A stretch of 39,582 bases of DNA. Origin: a virus. Below the pieces are notes generated by a model. That model was given only the letters and a program-made list of their open reading frames with translations, made no database searches and was not told the DNA's origin. Location: IMG/VR virus record IMGVR_UViG_3300043398_000276, positions 1 to 39,582 of that record; one strand, 5' to 3'. Position 1 is the first letter of the stretch, and every line of letters begins with the position of its first letter. Positions 32,037-39,582 of this stretch are shown here, piece after piece. The position numbers and the translations under genes are program-made.

Positions 32037-34008
32037 GCCCTCCACGTCGATCAGCGAGGCCAATTCCTGCCTTGCCGCCGTCGGCTTCAAGAAGATCATG
32101 GGCCTGACCGAAGAACAGTCGCCGGAACAGGTGGACGGAATGAAATTCCATTCTGCCATCGAAGGTTTCTGGAAAACTGGCGAAACTCGGGCGATCAATC
32201 CGCGCATCGACAAGTGGGTGGCCGCCTATCTGGCATTGCCGGATGTCGCCGAAATTCAGGCGGCAAAAAAGGCGGTGGAACTCAAAACCACCAAGGATTT
32301 TGACGGCCTGACAATCAATGCACGAACCGACCTCGCCTATCAGCATGAAGGCCAGACCATCGTTGTTGACTACAAGACGCGCTCCAAAAAGGCGCTCTCG
32401 TATGGCGGCGAAACAATTTCCAGCCAGGAGAAGTTCCAGCTTGCCACCGAGGCATGGATGCTCAATCTCCCGCTACCAGCCAAGGGCGAAATTCACATCG
32501 TCGTCAAGGATAAGGATGAGCCGTTCGCCTACATCCTTGAAGGCTGGATCGACGAATCCGATATTGCCATCGTGAAGGCGCGCTTTGAGGAATTGCGCCG
32601 AGCCTATGAGACAAAGGTATTCCGGCCGGAGCCGTCGTTTAAATGCCGGAATTGCAGCTTTATCGAACAGTGCCAAGAAGGGCGCGCGTTCAATGGCGAT
32701 TTCAACCCACCGAAGAATTCACCACCACAGAAAGGACAGGACATGGTTGTTTTGAACAGTTCAAAAGATTTTGCCACTCAAAAGCGGTATCTCAAGCTGC
32801 TTTTGGTTGGGGAAACCGGGACGCTGAAAACGCGCACGGCACTGGCGTTTCCGAAACCCGTCGTCATTGACATCGAGGGCGGCACCCAGTTCTACCAGGA
32901 GGAATTCGACTTCAAATGGTCGAAAACGCAAGACCTCAAGGCTATCGACCAGATTTTTACCATGATGGCCCAGAACCCGGAGTTCGACACACTGGTGATC
33001 GACCCATTCACCCTCTACTGCGATGCAGTTCGGACCTATTTCATGAACCTGTTTTTGGTTCACGAAACCGGCAAAACCAACAAGGGTGAATACTTCCGCA
33101 TGGATGCCAAGGACTACGCTCCCATTGCGGACTACATCGAGCCGCGCCTCCGCTTTCTGACGCAACTCAACTGCCATGTGGTCCTGACGACGCATGACAA
33201 GGACGAGTATATTGGCCGGGAAAAATCAGGCCGGAAGGTTCCCGACGCGCAAAAGCACGTCGAACGCTACATGGACGTGGTGATCTACTTGACACAGCAC
33301 TTGGACGCCAACAACCAGACGGTGGTTGTCGGACAGGTCAAGAAGGACCGGACCCATCGGCTTCCTAGCCGAATTGAAAACTTCTGCTTTGACACGCTCA
33401 AGGGCTATTGGGCCGATTATCTGGGGCTAACGGCCGGAAAATCAGTGATGGAAGTTGGAGTTGATGGCCAGGCGGTTGCCGTGCCGACCGTGGCCCCCAT
33501 TGCGGCCCCGGTAAGCGCGCAAACCAATGGCGCTCCCGTGCCGGCGGCTCCTGTTGCGGAGATGGCCACAGCTTCTTCACCTCGCATTCACGTCGAAACA
33601 CCGGGTTCCCAGGATGCCAGCCCGGCTACTCGCGGCAAGATCCAGACCAAGTTCCAGAAAATGGGCGGCTCTCCGGAAGTCGCCGATGACTGGATGGCCT
33701 CGTGGATTGCCAGGCAAAACGGAAACGGGTTCACCCAGACCCGCCTTCTCGCCGCGGCTACCGGCCTGGCCGCCAAGGATATCGCCCTGTTTGCCCTGGG
33801 TGATCTGAAGGGCGCCCTGAACATCGACCAGCCGATTTGGGAGCAAATTCTCAAGAATCGCTCCGTCACCAAGGCTTCCGAACTGTCGGAGGCCGCGATT
33901 TACGAACTTCTCGGCAAGCTGGAAGGAGGTATGAACCAGGACGAACTGAGCGCGCACGTTGCGCGTTGGCCCTTTCGGGCGAAGTCCACACCACCCGCGA
34001 ACTCTTGA
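32029..34008 (+). CDS. Cas4-like PD-(D/E)XK nuclease fused to a Sak4-like ATPase
   Basis: A 659-residue fusion. Residues 1-230 are a Cas4/AddB-type nuclease: D101 and D114-Y-K116 give the PD-(D/E)XK metal site, and C14 with C206-x2-C209-x5-C215 gives the classic four-Cys iron-sulphur cluster. Residues about 240-470 are a RecA-fold ATPase of the Sak4 type used by phages for single-strand annealing: Walker A GETGTLKT at 261-268 and Walker B LVID with D325. A Pro/Ala/Val linker (about 485-520) leads to a helical C-terminus. The parts are usually separate neighbouring genes. An internal ATG at residue 239 (32743) has its own ribosome site, so the ATPase may also be made alone. GGGGA lies before ATG 32029. 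Confidence 0.8.
   Translation: MDKPSTSISEANSCLAAVGFKKIMGLTEEQSPEQVDGMKFHSAIEGFWKTGETRAINPRIDKWVAAYLALPDVAEIQAAKKAVELKTTKDFDGLTINARTDLAYQHEGQTIVVDYKTRSKKALSYGGETISSQEKFQLATEAWMLNLPLPAKGEIHIVVKDKDEPFAYILEGWIDESDIAIVKARFEELRRAYETKVFRPEPSFKCRNCSFIEQCQEGRAFNGDFNPPKNSPPQKGQDMVVLNSSKDFATQKRYLKLLLVGETGTLKTRTALAFPKPVVIDIEGGTQFYQEEFDFKWSKTQDLKAIDQIFTMMAQNPEFDTLVIDPFTLYCDAVRTYFMNLFLVHETGKTNKGEYFRMDAKDYAPIADYIEPRLRFLTQLNCHVVLTTHDKDEYIGREKSGRKVPDAQKHVERYMDVVIYLTQHLDANNQTVVVGQVKKDRTHRLPSRIENFCFDTLKGYWADYLGLTAGKSVMEVGVDGQAVAVPTVAPIAAPVSAQTNGAPVPAAPVAEMATASSPRIHVETPGSQDASPATRGKIQTKFQKMGGSPEVADDWMASWIARQNGNGFTQTRLLAAATGLAAKDIALFALGDLKGALNIDQPIWEQILKNRSVTKASELSEAAIYELLGKLEGGMNQDELSAHVARWPFRAKSTPPANS
32731..32745 (+). 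promoter_or_regulatory. Internal ribosome site and ATG between nuclease and ATPase
   Basis: AAAGGA at 32731-32736 lies 6 bases before an in-frame ATG at 32743 (residue 239 of the fusion). The product MVVLNSSKDFATQKR onward would be a complete Sak4-like ATPase. It marks either a dual-start gene or the relic of a gene join. Confidence 0.5.
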
Positions 34009-34018
34009 CCAGTTGGCA

Positions 34019-34042
34019 GGGTATCAGGCGGGAGGGATACCC
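34019..34042 (+). other. Hairpin between the ATPase and DUF669-like genes
   Basis: GGGTATC (34019-34025) pairs with GATACCC (34036-34042), seven perfect pairs with a ten-base loop. No T-run follows. It lies in the 85-base gap and could stabilise or tune transcripts before the DUF669-like gene. Confidence 0.4.
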
Positions 34043-34093
34043 CGTCACTGCATGTATCCATCACAAAAAACACTGAACATGGAGGATTGATTT

Positions 34094-34684
34094 ATGGCCA
34101 GAGTTCATTACGAAGATCTGCCGGACAGTCCGGACGAGTTGGACAAGTTCAACATCTTGAAGGCCGGCTTCCACGACTGCGTGATCGAGTCCCACAAGAT
34201 CCACGATTCCGAGGATCCGGACACGGCGCCGGACGTGATCGAGGTTCGTTTGCGCGTTCAGGAAGGCGCCTGCAAGGGTCAGACCCACAATGAGCGCATC
34301 AAGCTGCCGTTCCCCGGCGAAAAGGACGGCGCCAAGAAGAACCGGCAGATCTTCTTGCTGAAAACGGGCGTCATTTCCGAGAACGATTTCAAGGCCGGCA
34401 CCCGCTGCCCAATCGACTACGACGCCCTGCCCATCGACGGCAAGGGTGTTACGGTTGAAATCACGCACAACGAGGGATCCAAGAAAGACGCAGACGGCAA
34501 GCCGAAGATCTACGCCAACGTGGCGTTCGGCGGCTGGCATGCCTATGGCTTCCGTCCGGCTCCGAAGGCTCAGTCTGGTGGGAACGCGGCGGCACCATTC
34601 GGCACCGTGCCACAAACCCAGGCGGCTCCGGCGGCACCGCAGGCACCGGCACGCAAGGCAACCCGCGATTTCAGTCAGATCTAA
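34094..34684 (+). CDS. DUF669-like protein, probable single-strand DNA-binding partner
   Basis: A 196-residue protein. The first 140 residues match the pattern of DUF669 phage proteins: a KAGFHDCVIESHKIHD entry strand, a central EVRLRVQEGACKGQ strand where the motif 'G-x-x-x-x' opens into a loop, a NRQIFLLKTGVI helix and a final KIYANVAFGGW strand. The last 50 residues are a Gly/Pro/Ala/Gln-rich tail ending in DFSQI, like the acidic or flexible tail of SSB proteins. DUF669 genes typically sit beside Cas4-like nucleases and Sak4, as here, and are thought to bind single-stranded DNA. GGAGG at 34081-34085 sets ATG 34094. Confidence 0.75.
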   Translation: MARVHYEDLPDSPDELDKFNILKAGFHDCVIESHKIHDSEDPDTAPDVIEVRLRVQEGACKGQTHNERIKLPFPGEKDGAKKNRQIFLLKTGVISENDFKAGTRCPIDYDALPIDGKGVTVEITHNEGSKKDADGKPKIYANVAFGGWHAYGFRPAPKAQSGGNAAAPFGTVPQTQAAPAAPQAPARKATRDFSQI

Positions 34685-34820
34685 CCCCAGAATCACCGGG
34701 TGGTGAACGGGAAGGCGCGCCGCGACGGCGCATGGCATCAACAGGGTGGTGAAAGTGATCCGGACTACGCCAATCCACCGCGCGCCAACTCCCGCTACTA
34801 CCTGAGAAAGGAAAATTGTT

Positions 34821-37010
34821 ATGCCAGTTTCCACCACCCGGGAAGAAACTCGCAATGTCAACTTGGTCCGCGTTATCTGGTCCAACACCGAAGGCTTTCA
34901 TATCCTCGGTGTCCGCGACGAAGAGTCCAAGGAAGCCTATTCCTGCCTCGGCATCATTACCGATCCGCAGCTTGGCGAATCGCTCAAGGTTACCGGCAAA
35001 TTCGAGGACAACTCGAAGTTCGGCAAGCAATTCAAGTTCACCAGTTTCCAGCGCATCATGCCGGCCACCACTGCCGGCATCTTGCACTACATCACCACCA
35101 TTGCGCGGTGGGTCGGTGTGCGCGTGGGCAAGAAGATCATCGAGGCGTATGGCGAGGATTCACTCCGCGTTCTCAAGGAAGATCCAGACCGCGTAGCGGC
35201 GGAAATCAAGGGCATCACGCCGGCCAGGGCGGCGGAAATCGCAGAAACGCTGTCGCGGAACGAGAAGGAGGAAGCGGTTTACCTCCAAATGGGCGAACTC
35301 TGCTCCGGTAAGATATCCGATTTTCTCATCAAAAAGGCCGTCAGGGAATGGGACGACCCCGTAGGCAAGGTCCGGGAAGATCCATACTGCCTCATGAGAC
35401 TGCCGGGCTGCGGCTTCCCGTCTGCTGACCGGGTGGCGGCCGGCATGGGCATCATCGGACCCGATCCGCGGCGCATGGGCGCGGCCATGGTTTCCGTCTT
35501 GCAGGCGGCCGCCGGCCGTGACGGCCATACCGTCATACCCAACGAATATGAGTTCATGGCCGAAGTGGCCAAGCTCACAGGTATCGCCGAAATCTCTGAC
35601 GAGGCCAAAAACAACGCTGACGGGCGCGGGGCCATCGTCGGCGCCAAGTCCTACCTCAAGTCCTACCACGAGGCCGAACGGTCGATTTCGGCTGATATCC
35701 GGCGCATTACGACCTATGCCAAGGAATACCCCAAGCTCCGGATTGCCACCGATGACTGGGCTGACGACCAGCGCGCAGCCATTGACATTCTGGTCAACAG
35801 TCCGGTTTGCCTGCTGGTGGGCGCTCCTGGCACCGGCAAAACGTGGACCCTTGGCCAGTTCGTCCGGGCCATTGGTTGCCTGGGCCTCCGGATTGCCCTG
35901 GCGGCACCCACCGGCAAGGCCGCCAAACGGATTTCCGAGAGCATGGACGGCACCGGTCTGACCGCCATCACGATCCACCGGCTCTTGGAACCCACGGCAA
36001 CCCCAGGCGGTGACGACTTCGTTTTTTCGCGCTGTTCCACCTACCCCATGGACTGCCAACTACTGATTGTTGACGAAACGTCTATGCTGGATGTCAGGCT
36101 GGCGGCGAAATTGCTGGATGCCGTGCCGAGCGGTTGCCGGGTGATCTTTGTCGGCGACCCCCACCAGTTGCCATCCGTGGGCGCCGGATCGGTCCTGCGT
36201 GACCTGATCGAGTCCAAGGCTGTCCCCACCGCCACCCTCACGGAAATCAAGCGCAACAAGGGCGAGATTGTCACAGGCTGCCATGCCATCATGAAGGGCA
36301 AGTTGAAACTGCCGGCCTCGTCGCCATTGTCGGTTGCCACTGGACATAATTGGCGGCACTTAGAATTGGATGAACCGGCGGAAATAATCGCGCAGGTGGT
36401 GACACTGGCAACCGAGTGGGCAACCGGGCGCGGAATCGCGCTGAAGGATTTGATCGTCATTTCTCCGTTTAATCATCGCAACAAACGGGATATGTCATGC
36501 CAGGACTTCAATATTCGGCTACAGGAATTCCGTAACCCGCCGGCCGCTGGCAAAACGGAGATGTCCGGTGGCATCCGCATCGGTGATCGGGTAGTCCGAT
36601 TGGCCAACAAGGTTTACAAGGACGCCATTTCCGGGCTGGATGTTCCGGTGGTAAACGGGGATCTGGGCATGGTCGAGAACATCACCGGGGACCACTTGAC
36701 CGTGCTGTTCGAGTCTCCCGAGCGCCGTATTGAAATGAAGCGTGGCGAGGCAGAATTGGCCCTTGCCTACGCGCTGACGTGCCACAAAATGCAGGGAAGC
36801 GAGGCGCGGCTGGTGATTCTGCCGGTGCATAAATCGTTTGGTCCATTTCCGAACCGGGAGTGGATCTACACGGCCATGTCCAGGGCAAAAGAATTGCTGG
36901 TGACGGTAGGGCAGGCTGATGCGCTGGATTATTGGGTATCCAGAACGGGCATTGGTTTGCGGAAAACGAATTTGAAAAAGTTCATGGCAGGAAAGGACGG
37001 TGCAAAATGA
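34821..37010 (+). CDS. RecD2-like SF1B DNA helicase
   Basis: A 729-residue helicase that unwinds DNA 5' to 3'. The first 250 residues are the RecD2-type N-terminus, with helix-hairpin-helix-like GITPARAAEIAE near 136. Motifs in order: Walker A GAPGTGKT 334-341, DETSML 418-423, GDPHQLPSVGAG 445-456, then CHKMQGSEA near 655 and YTAMSRAKE near 685. Length is normal for RecD2. It completes a recombination-dependent replication set with the nuclease, annealing ATPase and DNA-binding protein. AAAGGA at 34807-34812 sets ATG 34821. The TGA overlaps the next ATG. The 136-base gap before it holds no supported gene. Confidence 0.9.
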   Translation: MPVSTTREETRNVNLVRVIWSNTEGFHILGVRDEESKEAYSCLGIITDPQLGESLKVTGKFEDNSKFGKQFKFTSFQRIMPATTAGILHYITTIARWVGVRVGKKIIEAYGEDSLRVLKEDPDRVAAEIKGITPARAAEIAETLSRNEKEEAVYLQMGELCSGKISDFLIKKAVREWDDPVGKVREDPYCLMRLPGCGFPSADRVAAGMGIIGPDPRRMGAAMVSVLQAAAGRDGHTVIPNEYEFMAEVAKLTGIAEISDEAKNNADGRGAIVGAKSYLKSYHEAERSISADIRRITTYAKEYPKLRIATDDWADDQRAAIDILVNSPVCLLVGAPGTGKTWTLGQFVRAIGCLGLRIALAAPTGKAAKRISESMDGTGLTAITIHRLLEPTATPGGDDFVFSRCSTYPMDCQLLIVDETSMLDVRLAAKLLDAVPSGCRVIFVGDPHQLPSVGAGSVLRDLIESKAVPTATLTEIKRNKGEIVTGCHAIMKGKLKLPASSPLSVATGHNWRHLELDEPAEIIAQVVTLATEWATGRGIALKDLIVISPFNHRNKRDMSCQDFNIRLQEFRNPPAAGKTEMSGGIRIGDRVVRLANKVYKDAISGLDVPVVNGDLGMVENITGDHLTVLFESPERRIEMKRGEAELALAYALTCHKMQGSEARLVILPVHKSFGPFPNREWIYTAMSRAKELLVTVGQADALDYWVSRTGIGLRKTNLKKFMAGKDGAK

Positions 37011-37210
37011 ATCCAGACGACCCAGCCATCGGGCCATGCTACGGCCTCACGATCCGGCAGCACTACGAGATCGAATGCCTGACGGGGCTGCTGGCGAATC
37101 CACAGATCGACATTTTGCGTCCAAATCAATATGTAAACGATGCAATTTACTGCGCCGACGCCCTCATTCAAGCGCAACAGGCGCGGGACACGCAGGAGAA
37201 TCAATCATGA
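37007..37210 (+). CDS. Small unknown protein
   Basis: A 67-residue protein with ATG overlapping the helicase stop (ATGA) and a GAAAGGACGG stretch upstream. Helical, with PCYGLTIRQHYEIECLTGLL at about 10-29 and a Gln-rich end. I recall similar short phage proteins of the form 'GLTKREWYA', but cannot name a family. It starts the run of coupled small genes. Confidence 0.7.
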   Translation: MNPDDPAIGPCYGLTIRQHYEIECLTGLLANPQIDILRPNQYVNDAIYCADALIQAQQARDTQENQS

Positions 37211-37830
37211 CGCTATCTGAATTTTGCAAATTGTGGAACGAGAACAAGGCGGATTGGATTGCCGAACCCGGCGGGTGGTTCCGGCACAAAAACGCCGTAG
37301 TGGCTGCCGACGCCATAATTGGTTTTGACGCCATAGTGTATGACGACGCCGTAGTGGGTGACCGCGCCAGAGTGGGTGCCGACGCCGTAGTGGGTGCCCG
37401 CGCCAGAGTGGGTGCCCGCGCCAGAGTGGGTGACGACGCCATAGTGTATAACGACGCCGTAGTGTGTGCCGACGCCGTAGTGGGTGCCCGCGCCGTAGTG
37501 GGTAACCGCGCCAGAGTGGGTGCCGACGCCAGAGTGGGTGCCGACGCCGTAGTGGGTGCCCGCGCCAGAGTGGGTGCCGACGCCGTAGTGGTAGTCGTTC
37601 ATGGAATACGATTCATGGCGAACTGGTCTGGCGATAAAATCCGCATCGGCTGCGAGTTTCATACGCCGGAGGAGTGGGCGGCGAAACTGCCGGAGATTAA
37701 TCGTTTACACGGCTGCGGTGAAAAACACGAGGCAGAGTGCCGCGCTGCTATCGCGTATCTGCTGGCCATGCGCGAAATCTACGGCGAGAAATGCGGGTGG
37801 AGTCCGGCGAAACAGGAGAAAAAGTCATGA
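37207..37830 (+). CDS. Hexapeptide-repeat (left-handed beta-helix) protein
   Basis: A 207-residue protein. Residues 1-29 have EFCKLWNENKADWIAEPGGW. Residues 30-131 are 17 uninterrupted six-residue units of the type A-(V/I/R)-V-(G/Y/C)-(A/D/N)-(D/R), which build a left-handed beta-helix, as in hexapeptide transferases. There is no catalytic His loop or trimer interface of a transferase, so it is probably a binding or structural protein. About 132-207 is a helical domain with IRIGCEFHTPEEWAAKLPE, a type I recall from phage hypothetical proteins. ATG 37207 overlaps the previous stop (ATGA). The repeat DNA is very regular, implying recent growth. Confidence 0.75.
   Translation: MTLSEFCKLWNENKADWIAEPGGWFRHKNAVVAADAIIGFDAIVYDDAVVGDRARVGADAVVGARARVGARARVGDDAIVYNDAVVCADAVVGARAVVGNRARVGADARVGADAVVGARARVGADAVVVVVHGIRFMANWSGDKIRIGCEFHTPEEWAAKLPEINRLHGCGEKHEAECRAAIAYLLAMREIYGEKCGWSPAKQEKKS
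37294..37599 (+). repeat. 18-bp tandem repeat array, 17 units
   Basis: Seventeen 18-base units with cores such as GCCGTAGTGGGTGCC or GCCAGAGTGGGTGCC. Each encodes one hexapeptide. Units are near-identical in DNA, including silent positions, so the array probably changes length by slippage or recombination without frame loss. Confidence 0.9.
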
Positions 37831-38117
37831 GCATCCTTCGCAACGGCTACATGGCGGAAGCCTTGGCGGAACTGCGGCGCGATGCCGGGAAGTTGTGGGC
37901 GGAGCCGATTACTGTGCGGATTGATGACCCAGATGTTGGCAGCGTGTTTTATTTCAAGTTCATTGGCGTTGGTTTCAGGTTTTACGTGACGGCCCTGTCT
38001 GGCCGTTGCGGACATATCGAAATGAAACCTCATGGAGAACCCACAGTCATTTTGAAGTTTACCCCCGCACGCTTCCGGGCCGCGCTGAAACGGATCAAAA
38101 CGAAAGGGAGAAAATGA
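37827..38117 (+). CDS. Small unknown protein
   Basis: A 96-residue protein with AGGAG at 37814-37818 and ATGA coupling to the previous gene. It opens MSILRNGYMAEALAELRRDA, then beta segments GSVFYFKFIGVGFRFYVTAL, and ends in a basic tail (FRAALKRIKTKGRK). Basic and globular, perhaps nucleic-acid-binding. Not recognised. Confidence 0.7.
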   Translation: MSILRNGYMAEALAELRRDAGKLWAEPITVRIDDPDVGSVFYFKFIGVGFRFYVTALSGRCGHIEMKPHGEPTVILKFTPARFRAALKRIKTKGRK

Positions 38118-38296
38118 AGGCGCAAGAAATGCTCGCGGTAGTATTGTGCCATTGCCTTGCGGCTATCGTCATGTGCGTCATTGCGGATGTGATGTTTGAC
38201 GGCGGCTTTTTTTGGACTGGCACAGCGGCATTGATGAGCGCGGGCGTGTTCACGTTCATGCTGCTGCTTTATCTGCACTCAAAGGAGATCGAATGA
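38114..38296 (+). CDS. Small membrane protein, two predicted segments
   Basis: A 60-residue protein with hydrophobic stretches at about 5-27 (LAVVLCHCLAAIVMCVIA) and 32-54 (FFWTGTAALMSAGVFTFMLL). Coupled by ATGA to both neighbours. Small phage membrane proteins can modify the host envelope, block superinfection or help lysis; nothing here decides which. Confidence 0.7.
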   Translation: MKAQEMLAVVLCHCLAAIVMCVIADVMFDGGFFWTGTAALMSAGVFTFMLLLYLHSKEIE

Positions 38297-38655
38297 CCCT
38301 CACCCCCGAACAAATCGAGCGCGTCAACCGCGAGGTCTTCCGGATCGCGTGGCCGGATCGAAAGTGGCTGTCGCCATCAGACAACCCCTATTGCGAAGTG
38401 TGCTACAGCACAGACAGCCGAAGCAACCCCGACCCCCTGCACGACCTGAACGACGCATGGGCGGCTCTGATGGCGACCTGTCCGGCTGGCAGTATTAACG
38501 GAGGGCCGTATCGCGGCGGAAATTTTTTGTGCATGACGAACTGCGCTAATGGCATTGAATATCCCTTTGCGCTCGGTGCCACGCCTTGCCATGCCATCTG
38601 CCGCGCCATCCTCGCCACGGTCGGCAAAACGCTGGAGGGGGTGGCGGGTGGGTAG
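38293..38655 (+). CDS. Small unknown Cys-containing protein
   Basis: A 120-residue protein with AAAGGAGA upstream and ATGA coupling. The first 30 residues are helical (LTPEQIERVNREVFRIAWPD). NPYCEVCYS gives C-x2-C near 34-37 and two or three more Cys follow near 81-99, possibly zinc-binding or disulphides. It opens like other phage-encoded small proteins I have seen but no family is assigned. Confidence 0.7.
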   Translation: MTLTPEQIERVNREVFRIAWPDRKWLSPSDNPYCEVCYSTDSRSNPDPLHDLNDAWAALMATCPAGSINGGPYRGGNFLCMTNCANGIEYPFALGATPCHAICRAILATVGKTLEGVAGG

Positions 38656-38872
38656 CGAACGAGTTGCTCCGTTTTCATGCGGCTCAGAATTCGGTGACTG
38701 GATGATCCGCAACTGCAAGGACGGTTGCACGAAGTATGCGGATAAACCAGATCGCGCCCGCTGCGCGATTGACTACGAGGTCGGACTGGCCTACTGCCTT
38801 GACGGGACTGTTCCAGTTGAGATATTTGAGCGCATGGGCAATGGCGGAACTTGCAAGGAGAAAACCGTATGA
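38648..38872 (+). CDS. Small Cys-rich unknown protein
   Basis: A 74-residue protein from GTG 38648, with GGAGGGG at 38634-38640. It overlaps the previous gene by 8 bases. CGSEFGDWMIRNCKDGC followed by a Cys about 12 residues on (C11, C23, C27, C39) is a pattern of small phage proteins ('GSEF..W...NC..C') and is probably a metal site. The ATG 38869 of the next gene overlaps its stop. Function unknown. Confidence 0.7.
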   Translation: MGSERVAPFSCGSEFGDWMIRNCKDGCTKYADKPDRARCAIDYEVGLAYCLDGTVPVEIFERMGNGGTCKEKTV

Positions 38873-39111
38873 CCGACTTCACCCACGGCCTCCGCGCTCC
38901 GGTGCTGGCGTGGCTACGAGAGCAAGCGGGCGAGGATTGGCGGGAGCCGGATCGCGAGTGGATGGATGACGAGATGGGAGTCGTCTTCGAGTGGAGTAAA
39001 ACACACTTCCATTTTCAAATGTTCTTTGACGCCGTGAATCTTGGCGGATCAGTCTGCGGGCCATTTACCCCCGAGAAATTCCGGGAACTGCTGCGGAAGG
39101 AAAAAGCATGA
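38869..39111 (+). CDS. Small unknown protein
   Basis: An 80-residue acidic protein with AAGGAG at 38855-38860, 8 bases before ATG 38869. It is Trp-rich with helices (APVLAWLREQAGEDW, PEKFRELLRKEKA) around a beta segment with HFHFQMFFDAV. ATGA coupling to both sides. Not recognised. Confidence 0.7.
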   Translation: MTDFTHGLRAPVLAWLREQAGEDWREPDREWMDDEMGVVFEWSKTHFHFQMFFDAVNLGGSVCGPFTPEKFRELLRKEKA

Positions 39112-39404
39112 ACACCATTTGGAAACTCGTATTTCCGCTGGCTGACGGTTTGATAATTCAACTCATGCCAGACGGGGCCACGTTCTTACATTCAGGGATG
39201 CAAATGCCGAATAGCGACTGTGAGCCGGAGATGGCGACCTGGTGGCGGGTGAATACTGCGAACCCGCTCAAGAATCGTCGATTCAGGATTTTTGGGACCG
39301 GACACGAAATACCAGATACAGAAATGGCGGAGTATATTACGTCTTTTATAACCCGTAACGGCGAGTACGTCTGGCACCTGTTTTCGGAAAAGGAAAAATC
39401 ATGA
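39108..39404 (+). CDS. DUF7352-like small protein
   Basis: A 98-residue protein. It starts MNTIWKLVFPLADGLIIQLM and has FRIFGTGHEIPD near 59-70 and YVWHLF near 87-92. The 'W-x-Y/F-P-(L/I)', 'GTGH-x-(I)' and 'VWHLF' order matches DUF7352, a small beta protein found in phages and many bacteria, role unknown. Coupled by ATGA. Confidence 0.7.
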   Translation: MNTIWKLVFPLADGLIIQLMPDGATFLHSGMQMPNSDCEPEMATWWRVNTANPLKNRRFRIFGTGHEIPDTEMAEYITSFITRNGEYVWHLFSEKEKS

Positions 39405-39582
39405 TGACCGATGAACGGCTGGCGGAAATACGCAACTCTCTGACCATTGGAATAATCGGCGATACTCAGCCGTGGCAATTTGACAAGGAAAACGAAGGCC
39501 GGATATTTGATTCTGTTTGGGGGCTTTTGAATTCCGGGTCGCGCTCGCTAGGGTGCCACGTTGAAACGGATGGCGAAGGCGA
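39401..39582 (+). CDS. Unknown protein, cut by the window end
   Basis: An open frame from ATG 39401 (second ATG 39404) that overlaps the previous stop and has AAAGGAAAA upstream. Sixty codons are visible: MMTDERLAEIRNSL, then GIIGDTQPWQ and a Gly/Ser-rich end. Same spacing and coupling as its neighbours, so it is very probably a real gene continuing past the window. Confidence 0.65.
   Translation, partial: MMTDERLAEIRNSLTIGIIGDTQPWQFDKENEGRIFDSVWGLLNSGSRSLGCHVETDGEG

Noticed and set aside
34700-35311. Open + frame starting in the gap before the RecD2-like gene.
   Set aside because: Most of it lies inside the helicase gene in another frame with Arg/His/Gln-rich shadow sequence; its GTG start has no good ribosome site.
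37294-37599. Regular repeats considered as a CRISPR array.
   Set aside because: The 18-bp units are contiguous without unique spacers and encode in-frame hexapeptides of one protein.
1-39582. Search for endolysin, DNA polymerase, integrase or repressor.
   Set aside because: No product shows recognisable motifs for these; they may lie outside the window or be too diverged to see.

Overview
The window reads as most of one tailed-phage genome. It holds structural genes, DNA-processing genes and a run of tiny early-type genes, all on the + strand with little space between them. Base composition is GC-rich, codons mostly end in G or C, and Shine-Dalgarno sites are clear, so the host is a bacterium. 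I cannot name the host. A short lipoprotein with a proper lipobox and gene content like short-tailed phages that infect Gram-negative hosts point weakly to a Gram-negative one. I see no rRNA, tRNA, CRISPR, insertion sequence, integrase, DNA polymerase or recognisable endolysin, so nothing here shows whether the phage is temperate.

Layout. 1-545 is an AT-richer noncoding leader with a GT-rich end, a repeated 20-21 bp block and a near-consensus promoter. 546-7041 carries a small-terminase-like protein, TerL, an overlapping lipoprotein/membrane protein pair, the portal, a zinc-ribbon protein and a scaffold-like protein. 7094-9034 carries the major capsid protein, whose ribosome-binding site lies in a hairpin, and a LamG-like decoration candidate. 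9089-19296 carries adaptor, tail-nozzle and fibre-type proteins. 19308-31381 carries two Gln/Gly-rich internal-protein candidates and a 3174-residue polyvalent protein. That protein combines a methyltransferase with an NPPF motif, a Strawberry-notch/DarB-like helicase and an HExxH metallopeptidase-like domain, and is probably packaged and injected with the DNA.

31382-37010 is a replication/recombination block. It starts with a promoter candidate and a strongly structured leader, followed by two small proteins, a Cas4-like nuclease fused to a Sak4-like ATPase, a DUF669-like probable ssDNA-binding protein and a RecD2-like helicase. 37007 to the end is a chain of nine small genes linked by overlapping start and stop codons. 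One of them encodes a hexapeptide-repeat protein made from an 18-bp DNA repeat.

The most unusual feature is a pair of candidate overprinted genes (895-1266 and 24402-24749). Each lies in the +1 frame inside a disordered linker of a larger gene, has its own well-placed Shine-Dalgarno, and takes over the third-position GC bias from the host frame.
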